From positions 62,001 to 126,000 of the forward strand of contig JAGXNT010000024.1 in NCBI GenBank assembly GCA_019894765.1: a stretch of 64,000 bases of DNA, given 5' to 3'. The first letter of the stretch is position 1; each line of letters begins with the position of its first letter. The notes under the pieces were generated by a model, which saw only the letters and a program-made list of their open reading frames with translations, ran no database searches and was not told where the DNA came from. The stretch is from Candidatus Heimdallarchaeota archaeon (lineage in GTDB: Archaea; Asgardarchaeota; Heimdallarchaeia; JABLTI01). Shown here piece by piece: positions 55,685 through 63,917 of this stretch. A program made the position numbers and the translations under genes.

Positions 55685-55774
55685 ATGAAAAATAAAAAAC
55701 AAGATTACAAAAAGAAAATCCAGGCAGATAAAAACAAAACAAGAATGAAATTCGCCCTATTTACTGGCAGATGA
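55685..55774 (+). CDS. Candidate small ORF 3 (29 aa, Lys-rich)
   Basis: ATG 55685 with AAGGA six bases upstream; ends at TGA 55772. Sequence is Lys/Gln-rich with a hydrophobic end (MKFALFTGR). It starts 15 bases after small ORF 2. A hairpin plus T-rich terminator follows about 40 bases later, so the three could be one transcript. Confidence 0.3.
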   Translation: MKNKKQDYKKKIQADKNKTRMKFALFTGR

Positions 55775-55814
55775 GAACGCTCCTTCCATGTTGAGCGCTC
55801 TTTATCTCCAATTG

Positions 55815-55841
55815 TCTCTCGCAGAGAGATTTCTTATTTTT
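55815..55841 (+). terminator. Hairpin terminator
   Basis: TCTCTC (55815-55820) pairs with GAGAGA (55824-55829) across a three-base loop and is followed by TTTCTTATTTTT. A weaker hairpin CGCTC/GAGCG (55778-55797) lies just before. It ends the small-ORF region on the plus strand and also faces the convergent DegV gene. Confidence 0.45.
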
Positions 55842-55869
55842 AATTAATAATAATTGGCTCAGCAAGTTT

Positions 55870-56793
55870 TTATTCTTCAGAATCATCTTCTTTTTTCCAA
55901 AATCGAAGATTTCGCTTTATCTTAAGCCATTCTTCTTTGAATTCGCCAACCCATACAAATCCTATAGTGTCAGGACCAAGATGAGTTCCAATAACGGGAC
56001 CGATTTCCCATATTAACACTTCTTTGGGAGCCTTTGGTTGATTTTTCAGATAATCCGCCCAGATTTCAGCTTTCGCTTTATTATCACAGTGACCAACTAT
56101 AACTAATTCAGATAAGTGATGTTCTGCGATTTTGCGAGCGACTTTTCTCATATGTCTCAATAGTTCTTGTTCTTTACGAACTCTTCCCGGTGACGCAATC
56201 ATTCCATCTGTAACAGTTACAAGAGGTTGGAAATTTAATGCCGCGCCAATTAAGTATTTCCCTCTGCTTAATCGGCCACCTTTATGTAGATATTTCAAAG
56301 AGGGACTACCACCAAAAACTTGAGTGTGTGGTATGGTCTTATTAACGAATTCTAGAACTTCTTCCTTAGATGCTCCTTTAGCAATCATTCTTGCCGCAGG
56401 GAGGATAATTAAGCTCATTGTTACTGAGAGAGTGTTTGTATCGATAAGAGTTACTCTATCATCAAAGAATTGTTTCTTAACCATTGAAGCAACAGAAAAT
56501 GTTGCACTTAGCTTATTACCAATACTAAAGAATAGAATTTCTTCATATTGTTCCAATGCCTTATCGATAGCTTCTTTGAAGGATTTTGGAGCAGGAGCTC
56601 CTGTAGTTGGAAATTCTCCTTCTCGAAGGCGTGTATAATATTCCTTATTAGTAATATCTACATTTTGACTTTTTATTTCGTCACCGAAAATTATCTTTAA
56701 TGGAACTGTTGCGATATTGAATTTTTTCAAATACTCGGGATCCATGTCACAAGTAGAGTCAGCAATTATTCCTAACTTCTTTTTTTCGCTCAT
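55870..56793 (-). CDS. DegV family protein (fatty-acid-binding type)
   Basis: 307 residues, paralogue of the protein at 46086-46973. LGIIADSTCDMDPEYLKKFNIATVPLKIIFG, ITNKEYYTRLRE, PTTGAPAP, FFSIGNKLSATF, LIDTNTLSVTMSLIILPAARMI, GSPSLKYLHKGGRLSRGKYLIGAALNFQPLV and GPVIGTHLGPDTIGFVW match the DegV/FakB two-domain fold with its lipid pocket. The C-terminal extension is charged (KIKRNLRFWKKEDDSEE). ATG start. Bacterial homologues present fatty acids to a kinase; no kinase gene is in the window. Confidence 0.9.
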   Translation of the reverse strand: MSEKKKLGIIADSTCDMDPEYLKKFNIATVPLKIIFGDEIKSQNVDITNKEYYTRLREGEFPTTGAPAPKSFKEAIDKALEQYEEILFFSIGNKLSATFSVASMVKKQFFDDRVTLIDTNTLSVTMSLIILPAARMIAKGASKEEVLEFVNKTIPHTQVFGGSPSLKYLHKGGRLSRGKYLIGAALNFQPLVTVTDGMIASPGRVRKEQELLRHMRKVARKIAEHHLSELVIVGHCDNKAKAEIWADYLKNQPKAPKEVLIWEIGPVIGTHLGPDTIGFVWVGEFKEEWLKIKRNLRFWKKEDDSEE

Positions 56794-56964
56794 ATTATCA
56801 AATTCCTATAATATTATACATTGAAAATTTCTATATTAGTTGTAATTGGAAACACATATTTCATAAGAACATGTGTAATAGCAAGGAATATCTCCTATAA
56901 TAAAATGCTTGTTTTTGTAATTTCCTAATTTTAACGGTTAAAACTCTTTTCTAGATAACTAAAA

Positions 56965-57381
56965 TCATTCCGTAGGTATGGTAACTTCATGAACATGCAC
57001 CCATTCTACACCATTGACAGTTTTGATCTTCTTGCGAAATAGAGCGGAGCTTAATCGAGCATTTGTCTTTCCCGCCACTTCTCTCCATTCTTCATAAATT
57101 ACTAAACACAAATTACCTTCCAGTAAACGACATTCAATATTCTGTACCCATAATCGGTATGGTATCTCATCTGTCTTTCTGGATCCATAACCATTTTTGA
57201 TTTGAGTAATGATTTGCTCTCGAGAAGATACATGACCTGTTGGTGAAATTAACATAAATTCTTCACTTAAAGCATCCTCTAATCGAGTAAAGACTTCATC
57301 TTTGTTTTCTATTTCCGATTTAAACCATTTTTCAAAGAACTTGTGCAATTCAATGACTTCTTTCTCACTTTGTTTTTTCAT
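56965..57381 (-). CDS. DUF4440/SnoaL-like (NTF2-fold) protein
   Basis: About 138 residues with the NTF2-like pattern: N-terminal helices (ELHKFFEKWFKSEIENKDEVFTRLEDALSEEFMLISPTGHVSSREQI), then strands (IECRLLEGNLCLVIYEEW ... SSALFRKK) and WVHVHEVTIP at the end. Such proteins are small-molecule-binding or ketosteroid-isomerase-like; this one has no assigned ligand. ATG 57381 has AGGTC seven bases upstream and is preferred to ATG 57396. Confidence 0.75.
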   Translation of the reverse strand: MKKQSEKEVIELHKFFEKWFKSEIENKDEVFTRLEDALSEEFMLISPTGHVSSREQIITQIKNGYGSRKTDEIPYRLWVQNIECRLLEGNLCLVIYEEWREVAGKTNARLSSALFRKKIKTVNGVEWVHVHEVTIPTE

Positions 57382-57420
57382 TATCTTTGACCTCATTTCT
57401 CTCTTGCTTTGTACTATATT

Positions 57421-57552
57421 TTGGAAACGAGAATTGTTATAAATTTAGCTACTCAGTTTATTGATATAGAGAGATGCTGGCTTGAAAAAGAAACTTTGCT
57501 TTCTGATAAAACTGCAGAAGTAATGACCAATTTTCTAGAAAAAGGAAAATAG
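57421..57552 (+). CDS. Possible small protein or gene fragment (43 aa)
   Basis: TTG 57421 to TAG 57550 encodes an amphipathic peptide (INLATQFIDIERCWLEKETLL...) with protein-like composition. No ribosome site is seen and it is short, so it may be a fragment or chance. It fills most of the gap between the DUF4440-like gene and the frameshifted YeiB paralogue. Confidence 0.2.
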   Translation: METRIVINLATQFIDIERCWLEKETLLSDKTAEVMTNFLEKGK

Positions 57553-57577
57553 GTTATTACTAAACCATTTCCGTTAT

Positions 57578-58997
57578 TTATAATTTATCCGTATTCAATT
57601 CAGCATCTGGTTCTGAATTTGAAGGCCACCATACTATAGGTGTTGGTACGATTACCTTTCCTTCTACATCTAAGAAGTCACCCAAGAAGAATTTCCGGAT
57701 TTTTTCCTTACGCATAAAAGGCATTTTGAGTATCATCGCAAAAAGCCAATCTACCGAATAGAGGAAACGACCTTTTTCCCACAACCAAAGTATACCGAAC
57801 CACATAGCTATTTCTAAGAATATTAGAAAGAACGTCCAACCTGTAGGTAAACCAAAGCTAACTCTAAAACCTGGATCCGTCCAACCAAATAAATTGAAAA
57901 TTCCTGATAGACTAACTCGTAGAACAGCTTGTATAGAAGCTAAAGAGTAAACAGTTAATGAAAATACTCCTACACGTCGACTGTGACGTGACCACATTAA
58001 ACGTTTAAACCAATTAATGTGAGGATTAAATTCATGGATTTGTAGCATTAGAGTGATTACGAATAGTATCATGCCTATTGATAAATAAACAAACCATGCA
58101 GGATGCGCATGGAAATTAACCAGAGCAGTAAATTGATCAAAATTCTGAGGCATATCTCCTTCTAACCATAAATGAAAAATTGAGAAAGCCATAAAGAAGG
58201 CAGATAGACCATATCCGACTCGAACAAATCTCTTGGGCTTAAGATTCTTTCTTGAAATAAAGATTCCAATAATTGCTCCAACAGCACTATATGCATAGTG
58301 CGTAAATAATGGAGATTCCGTACTCACAGCTTGATTTGCGAAATAACTTACTATATAGTCCCACCAACCTTTGTCACCAACTACACTCAAATTACCTCCT
58401 GAATGAAAATCCACTCCCCAAAAAGTATTGGCTGCATTATAGATTACTGGAACGAGATAAATAAATAATAAACCAAGTGTAGCGAATACAGCTGTTCCTA
58501 CAAATGGATTTTGTAATTTCTTATTTGAAGTTAAGATATAGAAAACAACAGCTGAGACTATTATCGCAAAAGCAATGTTAGTAAATTGATCAGTGTGATA
58601 AATTTGTTTCCAAGCAAGAGAGGAACTTCCGGTTTCGACCCATTGCTTCGATGGTCCCCATTGTGCTAAGAAAACGTAGAAGAACATGGCCCAAAGGTAG
58701 AGCATAAAACCCTTAAATAATTCCTGAACGAGAATCACATGTCTTGGAGTTCCATTTTTCAGTTTTCGATACATGATATAAATGTGTATTGCAGCACTCA
58801 TCATTAGAAACAATCCAAGCCAGTGCCCAAAGACAATAATAATTGCCATCAGAATGACTCCCATAGTGTTTAAGCTCCCAGGATCTGTTTCAGCTATTCC
58901 TTCCACTTGACTGACCCAGCATAAAAGTATGAACTATTAGATTGCCAATTATAGCCCAACCCCGCAAGATATCGAAGGAAATGATTCTTTCGCTCAT
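57578..58997 (-). pseudogene. YeiB/DUF1624-like membrane acyltransferase with an N-terminal frameshift
   Basis: ATG 58997 opens ERIISFDILRGWAIIGNLIVH, the family's start motif, in a frame that stops at TGA 58890. The remaining 442 residues are in the next frame and open from GTG 58906 to the stop at 57578; they carry about 9-10 membrane helices and end in a soluble tail. Removing one base from GGG at 58915-58917 joins the two (LVSQVEGIAETD). A paralogue of the intact gene at 41923-43386. It is either a mutated gene or an assembly error. Confidence 0.8.
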
Positions 58998-59076
58998 AAT
59001 GCCAAGTCTAGGGTATTATTATAAAAAAATCTATCTGTCTACTACTTTCGAATACTCTAAGGGTGAAGAAGACATT

Positions 59077-59763
59077 TCAGATATCATCAAGATCTAGGAT
59101 TAAGATTGCTAAGAAGTTAACAAATAATGTAATCTTTTGATATGTAGTAGCAAATATGGTCAGTGCATTACTTTCTATTAGCTGCCCTAGAAAATAAAAT
59201 ACTATGAAGAAAACCAATACTACAAAAACAATAACTGATGTTATTGAATCTAGATAGAAATCTTTAGTTCTTTCAAAAGTTGCTGGTTTATATCTTCTTG
59301 TAAAGCGAAGTCTTTGATGAACAAAATTCAGAATTCCAAAAGCTACCATAAAAAGAGCTGCTCCAATGCCATGAAAAGGATGTATTTTTGGTTGGTCTTT
59401 AGGAATTCCGACACCAATTGCTCCAATAAAAATAAGGAAATTCAATAGGCTTTTCCAATAATTGAATTTTAGTTTTGGTTTGAAAAGGTAAATGATAGCA
59501 ATTATTAAAGCTATTAGACTACAGATTCCAAACCCTATAGAAATAATCAACGATGAAGCAGAATTCGGAAGAGATTCATGCTCACTTATTCGAGCACCAA
59601 GATTACTAATGTATTCTTGAAAGAACTCATATGGTTCCGGATACCATATCCAGGCGTATGCAATAGTTAGTAACATAACTGACCCGAAAAACCAATATAA
59701 GATTCGAATAGCTTTTTGTGTTTTTATCTCTGGACTCTTAATAACTTCATCAACTGATGCCAT
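59077..59763 (-). CDS. Six-TM membrane protein (DUF998-like), paralogue A
   Basis: About 228 residues with six hydrophobic helices. After the first helix comes WYPEPYEFFQEYISNLGARISEHESLPNSASSLI, resembling the 'S.LG' loop of the DUF998 group; the central His-rich loop is IHPFHGIGAALFM. The C-terminus is LDLDDI. ATG 59763 with GTGA five bases upstream is preferred over GTG 59772. It has the same length and layout as the next gene, from which it is separated by about 100 bases. Function unknown. Confidence 0.75.
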   Translation of the reverse strand: MASVDEVIKSPEIKTQKAIRILYWFFGSVMLLTIAYAWIWYPEPYEFFQEYISNLGARISEHESLPNSASSLIISIGFGICSLIALIIAIIYLFKPKLKFNYWKSLLNFLIFIGAIGVGIPKDQPKIHPFHGIGAALFMVAFGILNFVHQRLRFTRRYKPATFERTKDFYLDSITSVIVFVVLVFFIVFYFLGQLIESNALTIFATTYQKITLFVNFLAILILDLDDI

Positions 59764-59862
59764 TGAATTCACTTGAAAATATTTGACATGTTAATATAAA
59801 AGAATTTCATATCAAAATTCAAGATGAAAAAAGAAAAAGGTAAGGAAGAAATCTTGCTGAAA

Positions 59863-60549
59863 TCACATGTCGACTCTATCAAGGAAGAAGACAGCTGTGA
59901 AATCGATTATTAGCAAGAGTTTCTGACCAAGTTCAGCTAAATAGACAGGTACATTTCCAGATGCCACTCTCTCTAATACATAAAATAGTATGAATACCAG
60001 AAAAGCTCCAAACACCAACCCAGTCATAACAAGATCGGCATAAAAACCCCAAGTTCTTTTTGGGCGCTTCGGACGATGTTTTGTGACGAATCGATATATC
60101 TGTGCGTAGAAATTGAAAAATGTAAAACCTAAAATAAAGACAAAAGCACCAATACCATGAATGATGTGTAGTGTTGGATTAATACCAGGTATAGCAATAC
60201 CTACAGCACCAATAGTTAGTAATAAACTGAAAGCACCTTTTGCAACATTGAATCGAAGAGCTGGAAATAGAAAGTATATAATTGCTATAGCTAAAGTGTC
60301 TAATCCACAAATAGCAAAACCAACTGTAAAAATAATCGAAGAGGTTGTATTATCATGACCCTCTTGGCTTAATCTTCCACCTAATGCACTAATGAATTCT
60401 TGGAAGAAATCATAACGTTCTTGATAAAACGCCCAACACAAGCCAATAGTAATGGTTACGATAACAGGAACTAGCCAAATTAGAATTCTAAGAAGCTTCT
60501 GTAATTTTTCTCTTTTTGCAGCCATTAAAATTTGATAATCAGAATCCAT
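59863..60549 (-). CDS. Six-TM membrane protein (DUF998-like), paralogue B
   Basis: About 228 residues, same architecture as paralogue A: FYQERYDFFQEFISALGGRLSQEGHDNTTSSIIF, six helices, central loop LHIIHGIGAFVFILG and C-terminus FFLDRVDM. The shared spacing of FFQE(Y/F)IS.LG.R.S and IHGIGA shows a tandem duplication. ATG 60549 is preferred to GTG 60558. Function unknown; a lipid or small-molecule role in the membrane is possible. Confidence 0.75.
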   Translation of the reverse strand: MDSDYQILMAAKREKLQKLLRILIWLVPVIVTITIGLCWAFYQERYDFFQEFISALGGRLSQEGHDNTTSSIIFTVGFAICGLDTLAIAIIYFLFPALRFNVAKGAFSLLLTIGAVGIAIPGINPTLHIIHGIGAFVFILGFTFFNFYAQIYRFVTKHRPKRPKRTWGFYADLVMTGLVFGAFLVFILFYVLERVASGNVPVYLAELGQKLLLIIDFTAVFFLDRVDM

Positions 60550-60631
60550 AGAAACCACTTAGAAAGAGATATGCGAGCGGAATTATAAAAACATACCTTC
60601 ATTTAGTCGGAAATGATTATTCAGAAAATAA

Positions 60632-61183
60632 TTACGCTGATTGACCCAAGATGGTTAGTGACAAGAATATACCAACAAGAAACAAAGAAGACAATAATGT
60701 CCAAATACACCACTTAACATTCTTGTATTTTCGTTGATTTACAACTGAGATAGCATAAATTTGTTCCGAGTATTCTTCTTCTACTCTTGAGAAATCTTCA
60801 AGAACTCCTCTCAACCCTTTTAGATATTCATCTTTATCTTTATACTCAAGAATGTTAACATAATAGAAGACATGTCTTGGATCAGGAATACCTGTTTTTT
60901 GGAATGGTAAGATAGTGAAAATACTGAAGCTAATACTGGTTAAGCAAGAAACCAAATAAGCAACAAAAAAGACTATAGCAGCTAAATTCACTTTGTTCTC
61001 AAAATCAAAAAAATTGCCAAGTAAACCTACTGTAGCAAGCACTACTGTAAGCATAATCCCATTGACTGTTAGAATAGCTGTTGCTTTATTATCCGCTAAA
61101 CTGATCAAATGATAATTGCTTTCAAAAATTGACTTCATTGTCTCAAATTTTCGTTCATTATTCATAGGTTCTTTCTTGGACAT
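60632..61183 (-). CDS. PycTM-like membrane protein (DUF5706-type, Pycsar-effector-like)
   Basis: About 183 residues. An N-terminal soluble helix is followed by NYHLISLADNKATAILTVNGIML (about residues 25-48), the 'D.KA..L..NG' motif of the DUF5706/PycTM family. Then a second helix (AAIVFFVAYLVSCLTSISFSIF), a cytoplasmic segment containing PDPRHVFYYVNILEYKDKDEY, and a third helix near the C-terminus. PycTM proteins act in bacterial Pycsar anti-phage systems, activated by cCMP/cUMP made by a cyclase. No cyclase gene is adjacent. ATG 61183 chosen; divergent from the dehydratase gene. Confidence 0.6.
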   Translation of the reverse strand: MSKKEPMNNERKFETMKSIFESNYHLISLADNKATAILTVNGIMLTVVLATVGLLGNFFDFENKVNLAAIVFFVAYLVSCLTSISFSIFTILPFQKTGIPDPRHVFYYVNILEYKDKDEYLKGLRGVLEDFSRVEEEYSEQIYAISVVNQRKYKNVKWCIWTLLSSLFLVGIFLSLTILGQSA

Positions 61184-61313
61184 CTTTTCCACTGCTCACG
61201 AATCTAAAGGTTCTCTCTTTTTTAATTATTTTCATACATAACTTATGACCACTTCATTTAAATTAAGCAATAAAAGAATATATTTCTACAAAGACAAAGT
61301 GAAGGAAATTCTC

Positions 61314-62639
61314 ATGCAGAAGGAAGAATCCGATCCATTCATAGACAAGAAACAATTTCCAATGATAGGAAATCTAACTAAGGATATTGACAAATTATAC
61401 TCTAGTAAAAGAAAACTGACTATAGAGGGTGATCGTTATTTAGATCACCATCGATTCAATAATGTGCCTTTTCTTCCAGGTGTGATGGGTCTAGAATTTT
61501 TTGCAGAACTTGTTAAATACCTGCAACCGGAAAGAGAAATTCTGAAATTTGTAAATGTGGAATTTAAATCAGCTATCAGGTTAAAAGATGATCAACCTAA
61601 GGAAATACAAACCGATATCAAATTCAATATAAACTCAGCAGAAGCAGCAATTACTTCTCAAGTTATGAAAGACGGAAAGCTAACCAATGATTCAAAACTT
61701 CATTTCAAATCCGAAATTAAATTTGGTACAAAAGAGGTAGAAGCAGTAAAATTGCCATCTATGAAGAATTTGCCTTTACTAAATGAGCAGTTCATTTACG
61801 AAATCTTACCACATGGCCCATTGCTACAGGTATTGTCAGAGATTAATCATATAGAAGAGAATATGTTAGCCGTCTTGAAACACCAAAAGAAACAGCTAAT
61901 GAGTTGGAAACACAAAGAATTCTTAATCAATCCCCTTTCAATTGAAGCTTGCTTTCAAGCTCTAGGATTAATGGATTTTATTGATTGCGGACGTGCTGGA
62001 CTACCAAGTAAAATTGGAGAATTGATTTTTTACAAAACAAATAGTGAACCATATTTTATTGTAGGTCAGAAAAAGGGTGATGTAGAAAAAGGAGGATTAT
62101 TTGATTTTCAATTGGTTACAAAGAAAGGTGAAGTAGTTGTAAAGGCTATTGATTTTCAGACGGTTGAAATTAATTTAGGGGAAACAACAAATATACTCGA
62201 GAGAATACGTTCACATCAAATCAGAATGCTGTTTAAAATACCAAAGTTAGCCTGGTTAGAAGTAGTTAGCAATAACTTGCTAAGAGACAAATTGTCTCGA
62301 GAACCGGAATTTATTGGAGCTTTCCTTCATCCAGACGAGATAAAAGAATTTGATAAATTGAACGAGGATGAGCAAAAGAAAATGATTCCAGAGTTATATG
62401 CCCAAAAACGAGCTCTGAGAATTGTTCTTCGAGGAGCTAATATGTGTGACCTCAAAATTGAACTCGATGAAAAAATGGAACCATTTTGTCAACACAAGAA
62501 TAAAACAATCTATTTGACAATAAAAAGAATTGAAAATTATTCTTTAGCTATGGCTAGTTATAAAAGAAAAGTAGATATAGAGTTAACTCAGAAAGAGGAG
62601 TTATTAAAGAAGATAATCGAAAAAGTAAAAACGAATTAG
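61314..62639 (+). CDS. PKS-type dehydratase domain protein with PPTase-like tail
   Basis: About 441 residues from ATG 61314 (AAGGA six bases upstream); ATG 61245 is the alternative start. The N-terminal part contains DHHRFNNVPFLPGVMGLEFFAEL, the catalytic-His and 'PG...E' segments of polyketide-synthase dehydratase double-hotdog domains. The second hotdog runs to about residue 300 (LINPLSIEACFQALGLMDF with an Asp). The C-terminal ~130 residues (FIGAFLHPDEIKEF ... ELYAQKRALRIVLRG) resemble a phosphopantetheinyl-transferase fold but the key WxxKEA is not clear. It may be an acyl-chain dehydratase or an orphan PKS part. Confidence 0.6.
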   Translation: MQKEESDPFIDKKQFPMIGNLTKDIDKLYSSKRKLTIEGDRYLDHHRFNNVPFLPGVMGLEFFAELVKYLQPEREILKFVNVEFKSAIRLKDDQPKEIQTDIKFNINSAEAAITSQVMKDGKLTNDSKLHFKSEIKFGTKEVEAVKLPSMKNLPLLNEQFIYEILPHGPLLQVLSEINHIEENMLAVLKHQKKQLMSWKHKEFLINPLSIEACFQALGLMDFIDCGRAGLPSKIGELIFYKTNSEPYFIVGQKKGDVEKGGLFDFQLVTKKGEVVVKAIDFQTVEINLGETTNILERIRSHQIRMLFKIPKLAWLEVVSNNLLRDKLSREPEFIGAFLHPDEIKEFDKLNEDEQKKMIPELYAQKRALRIVLRGANMCDLKIELDEKMEPFCQHKNKTIYLTIKRIENYSLAMASYKRKVDIELTQKEELLKKIIEKVKTN

Positions 62640-62645
62640 AGGAAT

Positions 62646-62975
62646 GTGATTGTTATGCCATTCATTGATTTAGACCAAATAGATGAGAAAGAGATTGTTC
62701 CAGGATTTAAAGCCAAGTTTGTTCATACAGAAAATATGACTTTTGCTTACTGGAAAATAACAGCAGGGGGTTCGTTGCCTGATCATAAACATGTTCACGA
62801 ACAAGTAGCGAATTTAATTGAAGGAACATTCGAATTAACAGTAGATGGCGAAACTAGAACCTTAACACCAGGAACACCAGTAGTAATACCATCAAATGTA
62901 CCACATACTGGAAAAGCCATTACTGATTGCTATATAATCGATGTATTCTATCCTATACGAGAAGATTACAAATAA
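62646..62975 (+). CDS. Cupin domain protein
   Basis: 109 residues, single beta-barrel cupin. Metal-binding motif 1 is [15 protein letters not shown] (two His and Glu region) and motif 2 is [10 protein letters not shown] (His). Small cupins can be dioxygenases, isomerases or sensors; substrate unknown. Start is GTG 62646 or ATG 62655 (MPFIDLDQ); GAGG lies just upstream of the former. It begins six bases after the dehydratase stop, so it is co-transcribed with it. Confidence 0.85.
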   Translation: MIVMPFIDLDQIDEKEIVPGFKAKFVHTENMTFAYWKITAGGSLPDHKHVHEQVANLIEGTFELTVDGETRTLTPGTPVVIPSNVPHTGKAITDCYIIDVFYPIREDYK

Positions 62976-63029
62976 AAAAAGAGGATATTCTTCACGAGCA
63001 CAATAGACCGTGAAGAGTATTCATATTTT

Positions 63030-63917
63030 TTAGAGATCCAATTCAAAAAGACTTGCAGTACCAAGTAATTCAAATTTGATAGGTTTGTATTTAGCTTCCT
63101 TAACATCGCCTTCTTTTGTGAACCCAGCAAAGAGTTTCTTGAGACCTTTCTTATCCTTTACTTTGCGGAATTTAGCAAGCAACTTTTTCATATATTCCTC
63201 GCTAGCAGCATAAGTAACTATAACTCGTCCAAGTGATTCATCTATAGGATTAATCATAATTCCGCCATATGCTTTGATTTCATCTTTATCTTTAATGACC
63301 CATTGCTTTCGTACATTTGTGGTATCTGCTTTCATACGCTCATAGAGATTATTGACCCATTCTTCTTCTCGCCCAAATTCGGCAGCGAGGATTTTCACAC
63401 ATGCTTGTTGGTGTTTGTCATACTCGAATTTTTCAACATCATCCATAGAAATACTAGTGTCAACATCGTCCACATTGATATTGTAAAGGTAATAGCCAGT
63501 TTCCTTGTATTTATAGCCCCATTTCTTGGCGACATCACCATCTTGTTTGGTAATAACACCAAAATTAGAGCGAACCTTTTTGGCTCCTTTCTTCTTCAAA
63601 ATTTCAACAGCTTTCTTGAAAAGTAGTTTCTCTGCTTCTTCATGGCCAGCTAAAACAGAGGGGGGTGTTAGATTAGCTATTTTTACACCATCTTCTTCCT
63701 CGTCCAAAACTCTGGCAGTAAGAAAACCAACCATTTTTTTGTCCTTGAAAGCATACAGCCTTGTTTCAGGATCAAAGCCTTCTTGAGTGTAGACTTCCTT
63801 CAATCTTTCCGCAGGTGTTTGGTGTGGAGAAACAAAAGTCTTAGCAACTTCTTTTCCAACCTTTTCTTGGTCAACTTCAAATCCCTCATGATAATGTTTA
63901 ATCACATAATCTGACAT
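63030..63917 (-). CDS. GNAT-like acetyltransferase
   Basis: 295 residues. N-terminal half: LYAFKDKKMVGFLTARVLDEEEDGVKIANLTPPSVLAGHEEAEKLLFKKAVEILKKKGAKKVRSNFG has GNAT strand/helix order though the acetyl-CoA loop is not canonical. The middle contains FEYDKHQQACVKILAAEFGREEEWVNNLYERM and the last part a second alpha/beta half (WVIKDKDEIKAYGGIMI ... RVIVTYAASEEYMKKLL), suggesting a tandem GNAT-like arrangement. ATG start. It is convergent with the cupin gene (about 55 bases). Substrate unknown. Confidence 0.65.
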   Translation of the reverse strand: MSDYVIKHYHEGFEVDQEKVGKEVAKTFVSPHQTPAERLKEVYTQEGFDPETRLYAFKDKKMVGFLTARVLDEEEDGVKIANLTPPSVLAGHEEAEKLLFKKAVEILKKKGAKKVRSNFGVITKQDGDVAKKWGYKYKETGYYLYNINVDDVDTSISMDDVEKFEYDKHQQACVKILAAEFGREEEWVNNLYERMKADTTNVRKQWVIKDKDEIKAYGGIMINPIDESLGRVIVTYAASEEYMKKLLAKFRKVKDKKGLKKLFAGFTKEGDVKEAKYKPIKFELLGTASLFELDL

